NCBI GenBank assembly: GCA_950295325.1
Contig: OX485808.1
Coordinates: 3,724,501 to 3,784,500 of the forward strand
Length of the DNA: 60,000 nt
Direction of reading: 5' to 3'
From: Polytrichum commune
Taxonomy: Eukaryota; Streptophyta; Polytrichopsida; Polytrichales; Polytrichaceae
Position numbers and translations under genes: made by a program. Below the pieces are notes generated by a model. The model saw nothing but the letters and a program-made list of their open reading frames with translations, ran no database searches and was not told the origin of the DNA. Below, piece by piece: positions 46,750-56,699 of this stretch; position 1 is the first letter of the stretch, and each line of letters begins with the position of its first letter.

Positions 46750-47144
46750 GTTTTTGTTTTCCTTTCCTTCCACCCGGCTCGGCCGGCGAGCGAGGGAAAG
46801 GAAGGGAAGGGACAAGGGGGCCCCGAGGGTGAGGGAGGCGGGCGGAGTGCGAGGAAGCCTCATCAGCTTCTTCTTTTGCAGTGGTTCTTTCCCAGTGGCG
46901 CCGAGCTTTTCGCCGCCGCAGGCAGCTCCAGCGGGGGGGAGCAGGCAGCAGAGAGTCTCACGGTGGAGAAAGAGAAAGAGAAAGGAGAAAGAACTTAGGA
47001 GACGGAAGGGAGGAGGAAGGTAACATAACCTTCCGTTTTGTGGCAAGAAGGGGAGGGGGAGATGGAGGCTTCGTAGCCATAGCTACCTATCCATCTATCT
47101 ATCCATCTGTCTATCTATCCAAGGAGCTATGTAGTGGGTTGTTC

Positions 47145-47182
<38 letters not shown>

Positions 47183-48099
47183 GAAGAGTGAGAGAGTGTA
47201 TCCTCCTCCGGCACGCTCCTCGCTCGTGACCTCTATGTGGTATCTATGTAAGCCTGGCAGCCTCCAGCCTCGGCTATCTATCTATCTAGTGGGTGCTAGA
47301 GGATAGCTACTCTGCTGGTGCTGAGGGGCTGGTAGTAGTGGGCTGCTGGGTTGAGGGAAGTGTAGCACAGCAGCAGAGCACCTCGGGCGAGTGATTCCTG
47401 GGCTGCCTGCTGAGGAGGAAAGCAAGGGGAGGCTGCTGCTGCTGCTGCTACTGCTGGGTTGTAAGTATAACCGCCTCGCGGACGCGGCTCCCGGTTTCCC
47501 ACGCTAGAGGAGGAGAGAAAGAGAAAGGGGAATATTGGAAGACTGGGCCTGCCTTGCCTTGCCTGCTGAATATTCGTTTGGTTCTTTTCGAGTTTGTGAG
47601 AGGTTGGGCGGGCGGATTGCTCCCCCCCTCCCCGCTCGCTCTCTCAAAGATTGATTCTGCGTGCTTTCGTTTCTGTGTGTGTGTTACAGCGATGAGAAGG
47701 TAAGGAAAGAGAAGAGAAGAGGCGAGCAGAGTGAGAGACAGATAGAGAGACACAGAGGGAGAGGGAGAGGGAGAGAGACATACGGTTTGGGAGAGGAATC
47801 GTGGAGTGTATCTGTGAGATAAGGAGTGAGTTTGTCGGAGGGGAAGTTGTGGTGTGCAGGTGTGTGTGTGGGAGGTAGAATGCGGCGGAATTGAGGGTGG
47901 AAGAGAGGAGAGGGGGGCGAAGCAATTGAGGGAGGTGGTGAATTGTGAGGAGATTCGGAGGGAGGGTGATGCGTTGGGGGGCGAGGAGGTGAGCGGGTAG
48001 GAGGGAGATAGAGGGAGAGGGGAGAGGGGAGAGGGAGAGCGGGAGGGCGACTAGGGGTAGGGGTAGGAAGAGAGAGATTGGGGTGGGAAGGGAGGAAAG
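46750..48099 (+). other. Putative long GA-rich 5' leader of the SRS gene
   Basis: Strongly purine-rich on the plus strand, with (GA)n at 47146-47179 and GAGAGGGAGAGGGAGAGAGA-type runs at 47757-47790. Good splice-like sites occur: TTCTTCTTTTGCAG at 46866-46879, a GTAAGT donor at 47461-47466, TGTGTGTTACAG at 47678-47689, and AG-GTAAGG at 47698-47705 just after an ATG at 47692. The leader may therefore contain introns. Long frames on both strands here (46511-47023, 46881-47306, minus 48306-47644) follow from low complexity and are not taken as genes. Confidence 0.45.
47146..47179. repeat. (GA)n microsatellite in leader region
   Basis: Seventeen or so uninterrupted GA units, flanked upstream by CTATCTATCCATCTGTCTAT repeats. 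Confidence 0.9.
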
Positions 48100-48492
48100 G
48101 TGGAGAGATTGGGAGGCAGAGTGGCAAGCGTGGCGCCGGCGGTGGCCAGCGGAGGAGGAGGAGGGGGCGGAGGAGGGGGGGGAGCAGCGGGGGGCAGGGT
48201 GGAGGGGGGTCCGCTGAAAGACTCTGGCGATCTCAGCCTGGGCTTCGGCGGCTACGGCTCGCGCGTGCCCACCGTCAGCCTGAGCGACGCGGTGCCCCCG
48301 GGTCATCCAGGGCTGTGGGGGCGGCCTCCAGCGACCTATGGCTTCCGGGACGCAGGCCCGGTGCTAGGCGTCGGGATAGCGGGGTCACAACGCGAGATTT
48401 TCCGCGATATCTTATCCCGCGGGGAGGAGTTTGGCTCCACATATGCGGAGGCGCTGAAACGCGAGGGCGAGTTACAACGCCAACAACAGCAA

Positions 48493-48524
<32 letters not shown>

Positions 48525-48901
48525 ACACCAACAACAACATCAGCAACATCAACAGCACCAGCAGCAGCAACATCAACATCAACAGCAGCAACAACATCAG
48601 CAGGGTGTGCAGGGTTTCCAGAGTGTGCAGGGAGCGGGTGGTGGGGGCGTGGTTGGGGAGGGTCCGAATTATGGAGATACTGGGCGAGGTGGAGGAGAGG
48701 GCGACAGCAGCAGTAGCAGCAGTGTTGGGAAAGCTCATGCGGAGCAGGGTGGGGGAGCCGAAGTGGAGCCGTGGGGGGCTCCTCCTTTGAGGGACGACGT
48801 AGTGCGGGGGATGGATGTGCAGGCACTTGAATCTCGCCCGCCTCAACACAACCCCCAAGCTGTGGCTGCTGTCGATGCTGTCCACCAAGTGCCATTCCAC
48901 G
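48100..48901 (+). CDS. SRS: Putative N-terminal exon of the SRS protein (Q/H/G/S-rich)
   Basis: An open frame of about 267 codons with strongly GC-biased third positions, which supports real coding. Readable parts: a glycine run; DSGDLSLGFGGYGSRVPTV; GLWGRPPATYGFRDAGPVLG; REIFRDILSRGEEFGSTYAE; a Gln-rich then Gln/His-rich tract at about codons 128-168; and a Ser run near codon 204. Low-complexity Q/H/G N-termini are common in SHI/STY proteins. No ATG lies between the upstream stop (48064-48066) and the conserved part; the frame opens at a GTG. If coding, the ATG must come from an upstream exon (ATG at 47692 before an AG-GTAAGG donor can be phase-matched to an AG at 48149). The donor G-GTTCGT at 48901/48902 is weak, but joins in phase to an AG at 49300. 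The alternative is that translation starts at 49312. Confidence 0.55.
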
Positions 48902-49311
48902 GTTCGTTTCGTCCCATCACACCCAATTCCATCCTCATCCCCATCTCCATCTCCACCCGCTCCTAAAAGTCAGTCAGTCAGTCGATTCACCTATCCCTCC
49001 CTCCCTCGTCCCCCCTCTCAAATCTAGAAACATCACCGCATCCCCAGGTTCAGGAAACCAGCTCAGCTGGTATTATCCCCCCCATCTGGTACAAAATTAG
49101 TAGGTTTGTGAGGATGACAAGTCCCGAATTGGGCTACCAACGGGTAGTACTCCCCAGCTTACCCAACCACTACTGAATACTGCGGTGGGGAAAATGATGA
49201 TTTTGGATGTGATCAAATTCATCAAGGCATGATGATGTTTGCATTTTTCTTTCCCTAGGGCATTCATGACGAGGTTAAGTTGAAGTAAAAGTTTTGTAAG
49301 TTAACTCGGGA

Positions 49312-49693
49312 ATGTGGAATGTAGATGCTGGGAAGCACAAGGTGGGCGGTGCACCCCAACAGGTGGTGGGCAACCCCGGCACCACGGCCTGCCAGGAGTG
49401 CGGGAACCAGGCCAAGAAGGATTGCTCCTTCCAGAGGTGCCGGACGTGCTGTAAGAGTCGAGATTTTGACTGTGCTACGCACGTGAAGAGCACCTGGGTC
49501 CCCGCCTCCAAGCGACGCGAGCGGCAGGCCGCGGAGGCGGCGGCTGCAGCGGCAGGCCAGCCCCGGCCTAAGTCGAAGCGAGCTCGCACGCTGGCGCTGC
49601 ATGCACCTGCAGGTGGGACTACATCCATGACCACAACGTCTGCCACTTCGCCAAGAGGCTCTGATATCAACTCTGGCCACCCTTCACAACCAG
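49312..49693 (+). CDS. SRS: SRS (SHI/STY/LRP1-family) zinc-finger exon
   Basis: Encodes the family's RING-like zinc finger: C-x2-C-x7-C-x4-C-x2-C-C-x6-C-x2-H at residues 27-57 counted from the ATG at 49312 ([20 protein letters not shown], then [11 protein letters not shown]). It is followed by [15 protein letters not shown] and a basic PRPKSKRAR stretch near residue 85, a likely nuclear signal. SRS proteins are nuclear DNA-binding regulators; in Arabidopsis SHI, STY1 and LRP1 act in auxin synthesis and in organ and lateral-root development. Exon end: CAACCAG followed by GTGTGC at 49693/49694, phase 1. The ATG is preceded by an in-frame stop at 49297-49299. Either translation starts here (239-aa protein), or a weak AG at 49300 joins an upstream exon. 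A stronger acceptor, TTTCTTTCCCTAG, ends at 49258, but all three frames after it hit stops before the finger, so it would fit a leader exon. Confidence 0.93.
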
Positions 49694-50703
49694 GTGTGCC
49701 AGTGGCTCGGTCATGTATCACAATTAACAATCAAAACTAGGGTTCACATCAATTAATTGTCGTCGCAATATCATCCAGCCCCACACCCCCTTCCCCCTCT
49801 AAAAAAATAAAATCTATGTCTGTCGTCAGCTCCACCCCAATCTGGGTTTTTGGGTCTAGAATTCGGTGTTCTCCCGCAAGGCGAGGAGTAGCATCAGCTT
49901 CCATTGCAGCGATTGCAGTGTACATCCGGTGTCACTGTCACTTACCCCCTGAAGCTGCTTTTTGCTTGCAGTGTATCTTGGTGTGAACTGTCTTTTTAAG
50001 GTGCTTGCGCTTGCAGTGTGTCTTGGTGTCAATTGGCTTTTTGAGTGTTCTTTGTGCTTGCAGTTTGTCTTTGTGTCAATTGCTTTCTTGAGGTGTTTTC
50101 CACTGGCTGTTTTTATCTTATGTGTAATTTTGGTGTCAATGACCTTTTTAGGGTGCTTTGTGCTTGCAGTGTATCTTGGTGTCAATTGTCTTGTTAGGGT
50201 GCCTTGGACTTGCAGTGTGTGTCCGAGTGCCAATTGCCTTGCGAAGGTGCTTTGTGGTCGCTGTGTATCTTGGCGTCCATGATCTTCTTTAGGGTACTTT
50301 GCACTTGCAGTGTATCCTGGTGTCAATTTCCTTGTTTGGGTGCTTTGCACTTGCAGTGTATCCTAGTGCCAATTATCTTGTTTGGGTGCTTTGCGCTTGC
50401 AGTACGTCTTGGTGTCAATCTTCCTGTTAAGGTGCTGTGCGGTTGCAGTGTGTCTTGGTATCAATTGCCTTCTTAGGGTGCGCGGGTCTTTGGTGCTTAA
50501 GACCTTGTTGAGATACTTGCATTCTATATTGGTATTAATTGCCTTCTAAGGTGCTCTTGGTGTCAAGTGTCTTCTTAGGGTGCTTTGTGCTTGCAGTGCA
50601 TCTTGGTGTCAATTACTTTCTGAAGGCGCTTTAGTGTCTACTGAATTGCGCCTGCTGGCTGCAGACATCGTTCTTGGGCTGATTGTGGGTAATTTGTATG
50701 CAG
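49694..50703 (+). other. SRS intron between zinc-finger and IGGH exons
   Basis: 1,010 nt with a CAG-GTGTGC donor and a TTTGTATGCAG acceptor ending at 50703. The phase-1 join of 49693 to 50704 restores one frame. Most Arabidopsis family members also have an intron between these two domains. About two thirds of this intron is a 46-bp minisatellite. Frames within it (49962-50282, 50204-50476, minus 50350-49856) are repeat artefacts. Confidence 0.88.
49972..50640 (+). repeat. 46-bp minisatellite inside the SRS intron
   Basis: About 13-14 degenerate units of the form TGTATCTTGGTGTCAATTGC, CTTNTTAGGGTGCTTTG, TGCTTGCAG. Unit starts at 50311, 50357, 50403 and 50449 are exactly 46 bp apart. Nearly every unit ends in a CTTGCAG that resembles a 3' splice site. 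The last units (from about 50495) are rearranged and longer. Confidence 0.92.
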
Positions 50704-51041
50704 TTCAACAAGGAAAGGGGGGACTGCCACCAGAAGTGAGGGCACAAGCACTCTTCAAGTGTGTAAGGGTGACAGGAGTGGAGGATGGTGAGTCGTTGTT
50801 TGCGTACCAGGCGACAGTGAAGATAGGAGGGCACATTTTCAAGGGTGTCTTGTATGATCAGGGATTAGACAGTGGGCAACAAGCTGTAACATCCAATCCG
50901 GGTGAGCTGCAGCTAGGTGGTGGGGGTGGGGTTCGGGGAAACCTGCCATCGTCTTCCAGCCTCATAGATCCGACTGGGATGTACGCCTCGGGGAGCATTC
51001 TGGGAGGTGAGGACTCCCGCGTAGCTCCATGGTTCACCTGA
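50704..51041 (+). CDS. SRS: SRS (SHI/STY/LRP1-family) IGGH exon and C-terminus
   Basis: Carries the second signature domain: LPPEVRAQALFKCVRVTGVE, then DGESLFAYQATV, KIGGHIFKGVLYDQG (residues 135-181 of the short model, with IGGH at 168-171). In the family this domain mediates dimerisation and is present with the zinc finger in typical members. A Gly/Ser-rich tail follows and ends MYASGSILGGEDSRVAPWFT before TGA at 51039-51041. The exon starts after AG at 50703. G from the zinc-finger exon plus TT makes the junction codon. The two exons give an intact frame with no stops, so this is a functional-looking gene. GC3-rich codon use contrasts with the AT-rich surroundings. Confidence 0.94.
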
Positions 51042-53280
51042 AATCCAACGAACAAGCAGGCGAGCTGGCGAATTTCACATGTTGAGTTAGGATGATGGAA
51101 CCGTTCGTTTTCTGCAAGGGAAGGGCTTCTTCGCCGGATGATGGATGATATGAGGAGATGACTCCATTTTCCACCCCTGTGGCTGACTCATGATTGGCAA
51201 ATTTTGTAAGGAGTTAATATTAGGATTGGAACTCTGTTTGCGCTGTACATGGTGTATGATTGAACATGACTCTCAACTTTATGATTTGATGCTTGTCTCT
51301 CGACACTGAAATTGTACCTGCATGCTGCCGGACAGACTCTCTGTATTACTGTTTATTGCACGAGTCTTTCTGTTTTTTTCACTCCCTTCTGTTTCTTTGA
51401 TCAGTTGTTTGAAGCTGTTGGGTCTATGCTTTCTGTTGATAAAGAGAATACCTGAGGGTGTGCACACCCTTCCTACACCATGATTAGGTATTTCGAGGAA
51501 CAGTGTTACATCTCAATTTCATATAGTTTGGTTTCAAAATAGTTCACTTTCACTTGTCCGCCTGGGTTAGAGAACTCCTGGTCTGTTCTAGTTCCTTGCA
51601 ATATAGAAAAGGGCAATCTATTTGGTTGCTATTTTACTGACGAGTGGCGAGTCGTGTTAGTGCTGCAGTAAACTCCTGTAATTGGCAGCAAACTCCTGTA
51701 ATTGGAAGCATAGCAAACTTCTTGTAGAGCAGCGCAGCAACCTCGGTATCTCAGTTCCTGGAGAATTGGGTGCATGTGTAGACACTGGTTTTGCAAGGAT
51801 GGTTTGACAGGACCAATTACACTGGAGTGGCTTGAATATTGAAGTGGACATGCTTCCTCACATGGGTGTGCAGATCACTAGTTTTTAGACTTTGATCCCT
51901 AAGTATGCAACCTCGTGAACTGATTACATTACTGGTTAGAGACAGATATTACTGGTATTACATTCATGATGTTCTACTTCAAAGGTATGTATTTTGTGGT
52001 GGAAGTAATATGGCTCAGCTGCTGCACGATCGTTGCAAGTAGGGGTTTTGAAGGATTACTGTAGTTCACACGACTGACTTATTTTTAACCTGTAGAATCA
52101 CTTGCACCTTGTATCAGCTTCAGTCCGAGTAGATTTTGAGTTCAAGTCATACCTCTCTTCAAAAGGTTACGGGGCCAGTCATATATACTGGATTGTAGGC
52201 CAGTGCAGGGTTTTCAAAGTGCATGAAGGCATGACGCTGATTCAGTGAATTCAGCTGGTGGTTTTTTTTTTCCTTCCTTTTGGGGGGGAATACCAAGGAG
52301 CATGCAGGGGGCTGTCCTTGCATATTTGTACTATGCATGTGACTCGGCCTCGAAATCTTGCCTAAAAGTACTTGTAAAGGAGGGCTAGATGCCTCCCCTG
52401 GATCCAGTATATGCATGTTGACCCAACTACTGTGTATGCAACAGTATAAAATCCAGTAAGTAAGGAAAGCCCTTTGTCTGTTAAGGCCCTCTTTCCTGCT
52501 GCTGCCATCATTCATCTTGTGTGCATTGAGAACAAAAGATCATTGTGTGCAGCCCTGGGTTTCCTCTCCTATTTACCTTGTGCGCGCTTACCGATGTGTC
52601 CATACGTTGCTCCACCTTGATGCCGGTATCTGTTTAACTCTGATTCGAAGATTATCACAAGTGCTTCGTGTGGGGAGGCTGCCACTTAGGAAGACTCGGT
52701 CCTCCTCCTCATCCCTCTCTGGAGTGTTTTTTACACCATAGGTTTGAAATTGTGGTGAGCAGTAAGCAGTACCACTCTTTCTGACTGTTTGTGATCAGAT
52801 CTTATCTCGCAGAAATAATCTCTAAAACGTTGTCAATCCGTGTGTCCTTTGTCCTTTTGTGAGGAGATGGAGAGGAAAAAACTGCACAATCGAAAGGTCT
52901 TACTTGTATTGTTGCTCCCGCACCTTCAACTTGTGTCATCCAGCATGGGATCCTCAATCAGTTGACTGACTGCCTGACTGCCTGACTGGATTCCTTGCTC
53001 TGATCGCTGGAATGGTGCCCTAATTTTTTTATGCAGAATACTGAAATGGTAACCCAACAGACTGAAACAGTGAACAGGGAGATTTTCGGGGCACAATCGG
53101 TTAAGATCCCGATGCTTCAGGTTTTTCTTCATTAAAACTGAAGTATATTCCATGGATCCCTCTTAATACAATCAGCGATCGATTGCCCTAGTCTTCATTC
53201 CCAATCAGTGACTTCTCAAACTCAGTCGCCCAACCTGTAACTAGAAGTCAAGATTTCCCCATCCAAAGACCAAACTAGAA
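51042..53280. other. 3' flank of the SRS gene, no further gene recognised
   Basis: The first few hundred bases probably hold the 3' untranslated region. No canonical AATAAA was spotted in 51042-51300, though TTTGTAA and TGTACAT motifs near 51207 and 51245 could act in plant polyadenylation. A short repeat of AAACTCCTGTAATTGG lies at 51669-51708. Minus frames such as 52515-52159 have no recognisable domain. Confidence 0.5.
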
Positions 53281-53281
53281 C

Positions 53282-53316
53282 CTCTCTCTCTCTCTCTTTC
53301 TCTCCCTCTCTCTGCA
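53282..53316. repeat. (CT)n microsatellite
   Basis: CTCTCTCTCTCTCTCTTTCT then CTCCCTCTCTCTGC. Confidence 0.9.
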
Positions 53317-54039
53317 ACAAGAACCAATACTGTAGAGACAAACCGTTGAAGGTGCCGTGTGACACACCCACAACAAAGCTAGACCAGACTCGGTATAAAT
53401 CTGGTTTGTCAACTTGCCTGAGGTGTCAGCAGGCGGACACACACACCCTTGGAAGTAAGTCGAGTCAGTGAAGCAAGCAAGCAGGGCTGATCACTGAGTG
53501 TGTTGGGGGCGTTAGGGTTGGTTAAGTAAATTCAAAAGTGGTGGATGGATTCAAGCAGGAAATTCTTCGTAGGCTGCTTGGGAGGTGTTGTCATATACCC
53601 AAAAACTGTGACTGCTGTGGTTGATGCACACCACTGATCTTGTTGGAGCCTGATGATCCAAGGAGTGGGAGTGGAGTGGAGGCAGGCAGTCAGTCACCTG
53701 GCCGCCGCTGCTCCTGCTGCTCCTCCTCCTGCTGCTGCTGCTGCTGCTGCTGGCGCTGGCGCTGCCGTTGTGGAATCCAATGCCAATCTATAATGCTAAC
53801 GTGGATCCTTCCTGGCGGGGCGGCCCCGGAGAGAGAAAGGGCAAAACTGTCAGGCGCTTGCAGGTTCACTCACTCTTGGCCAAGAGCCCTGGCGACCCAC
53901 CAGCTGCCTCGCCTTAGCAGCAGATCGGAGAGATAATTTGCTTTTTTTATTTTTAAATAAATAAATAAATAAATATTTTAATAAATATTTTAAAAAGTGG
54001 CGGCCAAAAGTCTCACATCTTTATTATGGAGGTTGGGTG
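53317..54039. repeat. GC-mixed flank with (CTG)n and (AAAT)n microsatellites
   Basis: CTGCTGCTGCTGCTGCTGCT lies at 53730-53751 within a longer CTCCTGCTG block from 53708. AAATAAATAAATAAATAAAT lies at 53954-53974, next to ATTTTAATAAATATTTTAAA. The 98-aa frame at 53640-53936 (poly-Cys) is a CTG-repeat artefact. Confidence 0.8.
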
Positions 54040-54690
54040 GGGGGATGAATGGCGGCACGGATGGATGTAGGTGTGGGTGGATGGATGTGGATGTGGATGG
54101 TGGATGGTGGATGGATGTGGTTTCACCTCCACAACTTCTTACATTGGTAACACCACCCGTTCGTTCACCTTGAATGGCACACAAGTAGTTTTCACGCACA
54201 TCCACTGAAAGTCCGACGAGAACGGTGGGTTTCGAAGGTGCACTAGGGGCCGATTACCCAAAAGAGACTTCAAAAGCGAGCAATCCGATTGGTTGAGAGC
54301 AATTTGTTTTCGACCCAAGGAGTTTTTACACTAGGGTCCGAGTCCAAAGTATGAGAGAATTGTGGAAGTGGGGCTGATGTGGCGTCGCATTCCAAGTCAA
54401 GGAAATGCTCCGTTTAGTTTGTGAAACCAAACTTTGAGTTTGGGTTTGGATGTGGGGGGTGGATGTCGTCCACACTCTTGTAGTCCACTTCTAGAACTTA
54501 CATGAACAACACCACCCCATTCACCTCAAAAGGCTCATTGGTAGTTTCTACACACATTTGCTGAAAGCGCCAGGGCGGGTTGGCACCAGGGTCCGAGATC
54601 ATAGGAACACTCCAAAATTCAGGGATCTTGTTGGTCGCGAGGAACTTATTTGTTGTTTGATCCAAGGTGTTTGGGGCAAAGCGAGGACAT
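54040..54690. repeat. Diverged two-copy tandem duplication, ~358 bp, with GGAT minisatellite
   Basis: AACACCACCCGTTCGTTCAC (54150) pairs with AACACCACCCCATTCACCTC (54508). GTAGTTTTCACGCACATCCA pairs with GTAGTTTCTACACACATTTG, and CACTAGGGTCCGAG with CACCAGGGTCCGAG. Copy 1 begins with GGATGGATGTGGATGTGGAT runs at 54059-54120. Confidence 0.7.
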
Positions 54691-54699
54691 GAGCATGAG

Positions 54700-56690
54700 C
54701 TTGGGCCTACATCCGTGGATTTGAAGGGCTATGTTTAGACCTTCCAAGTATTTTTACAAGTTGCCCCCAAAAATCCGATTTTTTTGGGCTGCCGGAGAAA
54801 AACATATTTTTGGAACATGCTATCCAGAACCCAAACCAAACATTGTTATGGATTGAAATCTTTATATAGAGTGAGGTACATATGAATTTTTGGACAGTTA
54901 GAGATACTAACGAAATAGATATGAAATGTATATCAAAGTTGTGTCCACCATATTTCTTGCTATACTTTATAATCATAATAGAATTATACATCTTGTTTAT
55001 TATAAAGGTAGTATTCACCTATCTTGAGGCCAACAAGTCTCATATGCCATGCATATGCACGCTCTTTGGTTTCCACGATTTGATTGTTACATACTTATTG
55101 TTGGACAAGATAGAATATTGTGAGCTCCAACAAAACAAATGTTTGGCGTAATTCTTTGTTCACCATGTGACATGACATTAACAATACACTTCATTATTTG
55201 GATGATGTAGGCATTCATATTCTAAGGCCTTAATTTTATGTGCATATATTCTTAACCATCTTGAGCTAAATTACCTTATATTGTGTCATACAACTATAAA
55301 TTTAATATTCATCAATTATCATAATTAATATTCCAAATTATTATGCTTACTCATCCATTTCTAGAAGTCCATTGCTTAAGAAGTAAACTTGTCCACTCTA
55401 CCACCAATATGATGTAATTGGAAAAGCAGATGTGAAAGTTGTCTTAGAATAGGTGGCTTTGGTTTATTATCAATGGTCTAATTATCATAAATTTGTACAT
55501 CGTAGGCCTACTCTACCACGTGGCGACTCTTAGAGCCTTGCATGATTGACTTCACACATGGACGCATGCATGTATAAGTGTCGTGGTTATAAACAATCAT
55601 GGGCAAAGGAGAAATAATCTGGACGTGCCATACATTGCAATGCAACATGATCCTACGAAGAAACTTCTCAAACCGTGAACAATGAGAGATGAACAATGTA
55701 ATGGTATTGTTATGCAATGCAATGCAATGCATAGTCTAAATAGATTATCAAGCTAAGAATAAACAAAAAAAATCAAATTTGAGCTACCAATTTGAGGTTT
55801 TTTGGTTTTCAAATGTTAATGTGTGTTTATTAATACCTTTTGCAAACTCTACAAGGGAGAATTTGCTCATGATTAGTTTCACTTTGCAAATAAGATTACA
55901 TGTTGATGGGAAACCACATTTGAGGGATTATGAAGAGTTGGAAATAAGGTTCATCTATTTGGTTTGAGTTGTCAAGGATAATGAAACCAGTTAATTTATT
56001 AGATTAGAGAGCTACAATTGTACTCATATTTTCCTTCACTTAGTTTCATATGCACACATTTTTCATATTTATAGTAATACGAACCTTGTGTTCCCCTATC
56101 ATACATTCCATTTTTTTGGGATTTCTGACTCCCATGACCTCAAACAACACATACATTATATAACAAATAAAATAACATTCATGATTCTCTCAAAATTACA
56201 TTGATGCATTTTTTTGAATAGTGTAGGTAAATGCTTAAAATGGAGTTGTCTAGGGTAAATAATGCACATATGGTCACCTTAGCAATATGGTGGTGCATGT
56301 GAAGAAGAATCACCCACACAGAAAATGCTCAACCCTTGGGAGTTCACATGTGGGTAAACTACCTCACCCACCAATCTTGAATCTCCTACCTTCCTCTATT
56401 GTCATATGAACCCTTGGGATGGGGGATATTTTGTATAGCTACCATAAACTATGACATTATTCCTTCCCTCCCAATGTATGGCCTTACCTCCAACCCAATT
56501 CAATGAACATTCAAGACATAGATTCATGAAACATATATGAAAAGAAATATAAATAAATCCACTCAACATTTTGAAGGTGAAAACTTAGTAAAAAGAAAAT
56601 ATATCATTACAAGGAGTAAAATGTGAAAAAGAAAAAGAAATAAATCCCTCATATTAAAACTTAAATCCACTTTCACCCAAAATCATTTGC
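54700..56690. other. AT-rich intergenic DNA, no gene recognised
   Basis: Two kilobases of very AT-rich DNA with short frames only. A (AATGC)n pentamer run, AATGCAATGCAATGCAATGC, lies at 55712-55731. Confidence 0.6.
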
Positions 56691-56699
56691 ACCAAAACC

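Noticed and set aside
46511-47306. Long open frames on both strands upstream of the SRS gene as a separate gene
   Set aside because: They run through GA-rich and GGA-rich low-complexity sequence. Several frames are open at once, and none shows a recognisable domain.
47644-48306. 220-aa Ser/Leu/Pro-rich minus-strand frame
   Set aside because: It is the reverse reading of GA-rich leader and the N-terminal exon. Its composition follows from the CT complement, and its position overlaps a better-supported plus-strand exon.
49962-50476. Frames with repeated Cys/Val/Leu motifs between the SRS exons
   Set aside because: They arise from translation of the 46-bp minisatellite, which is intronic by splice phase and family structure.
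53640-53936. Cys-rich 98-aa protein
   Set aside because: The poly-Cys stretch is a CTG microsatellite read in one frame. Nothing else in it is recognisable.
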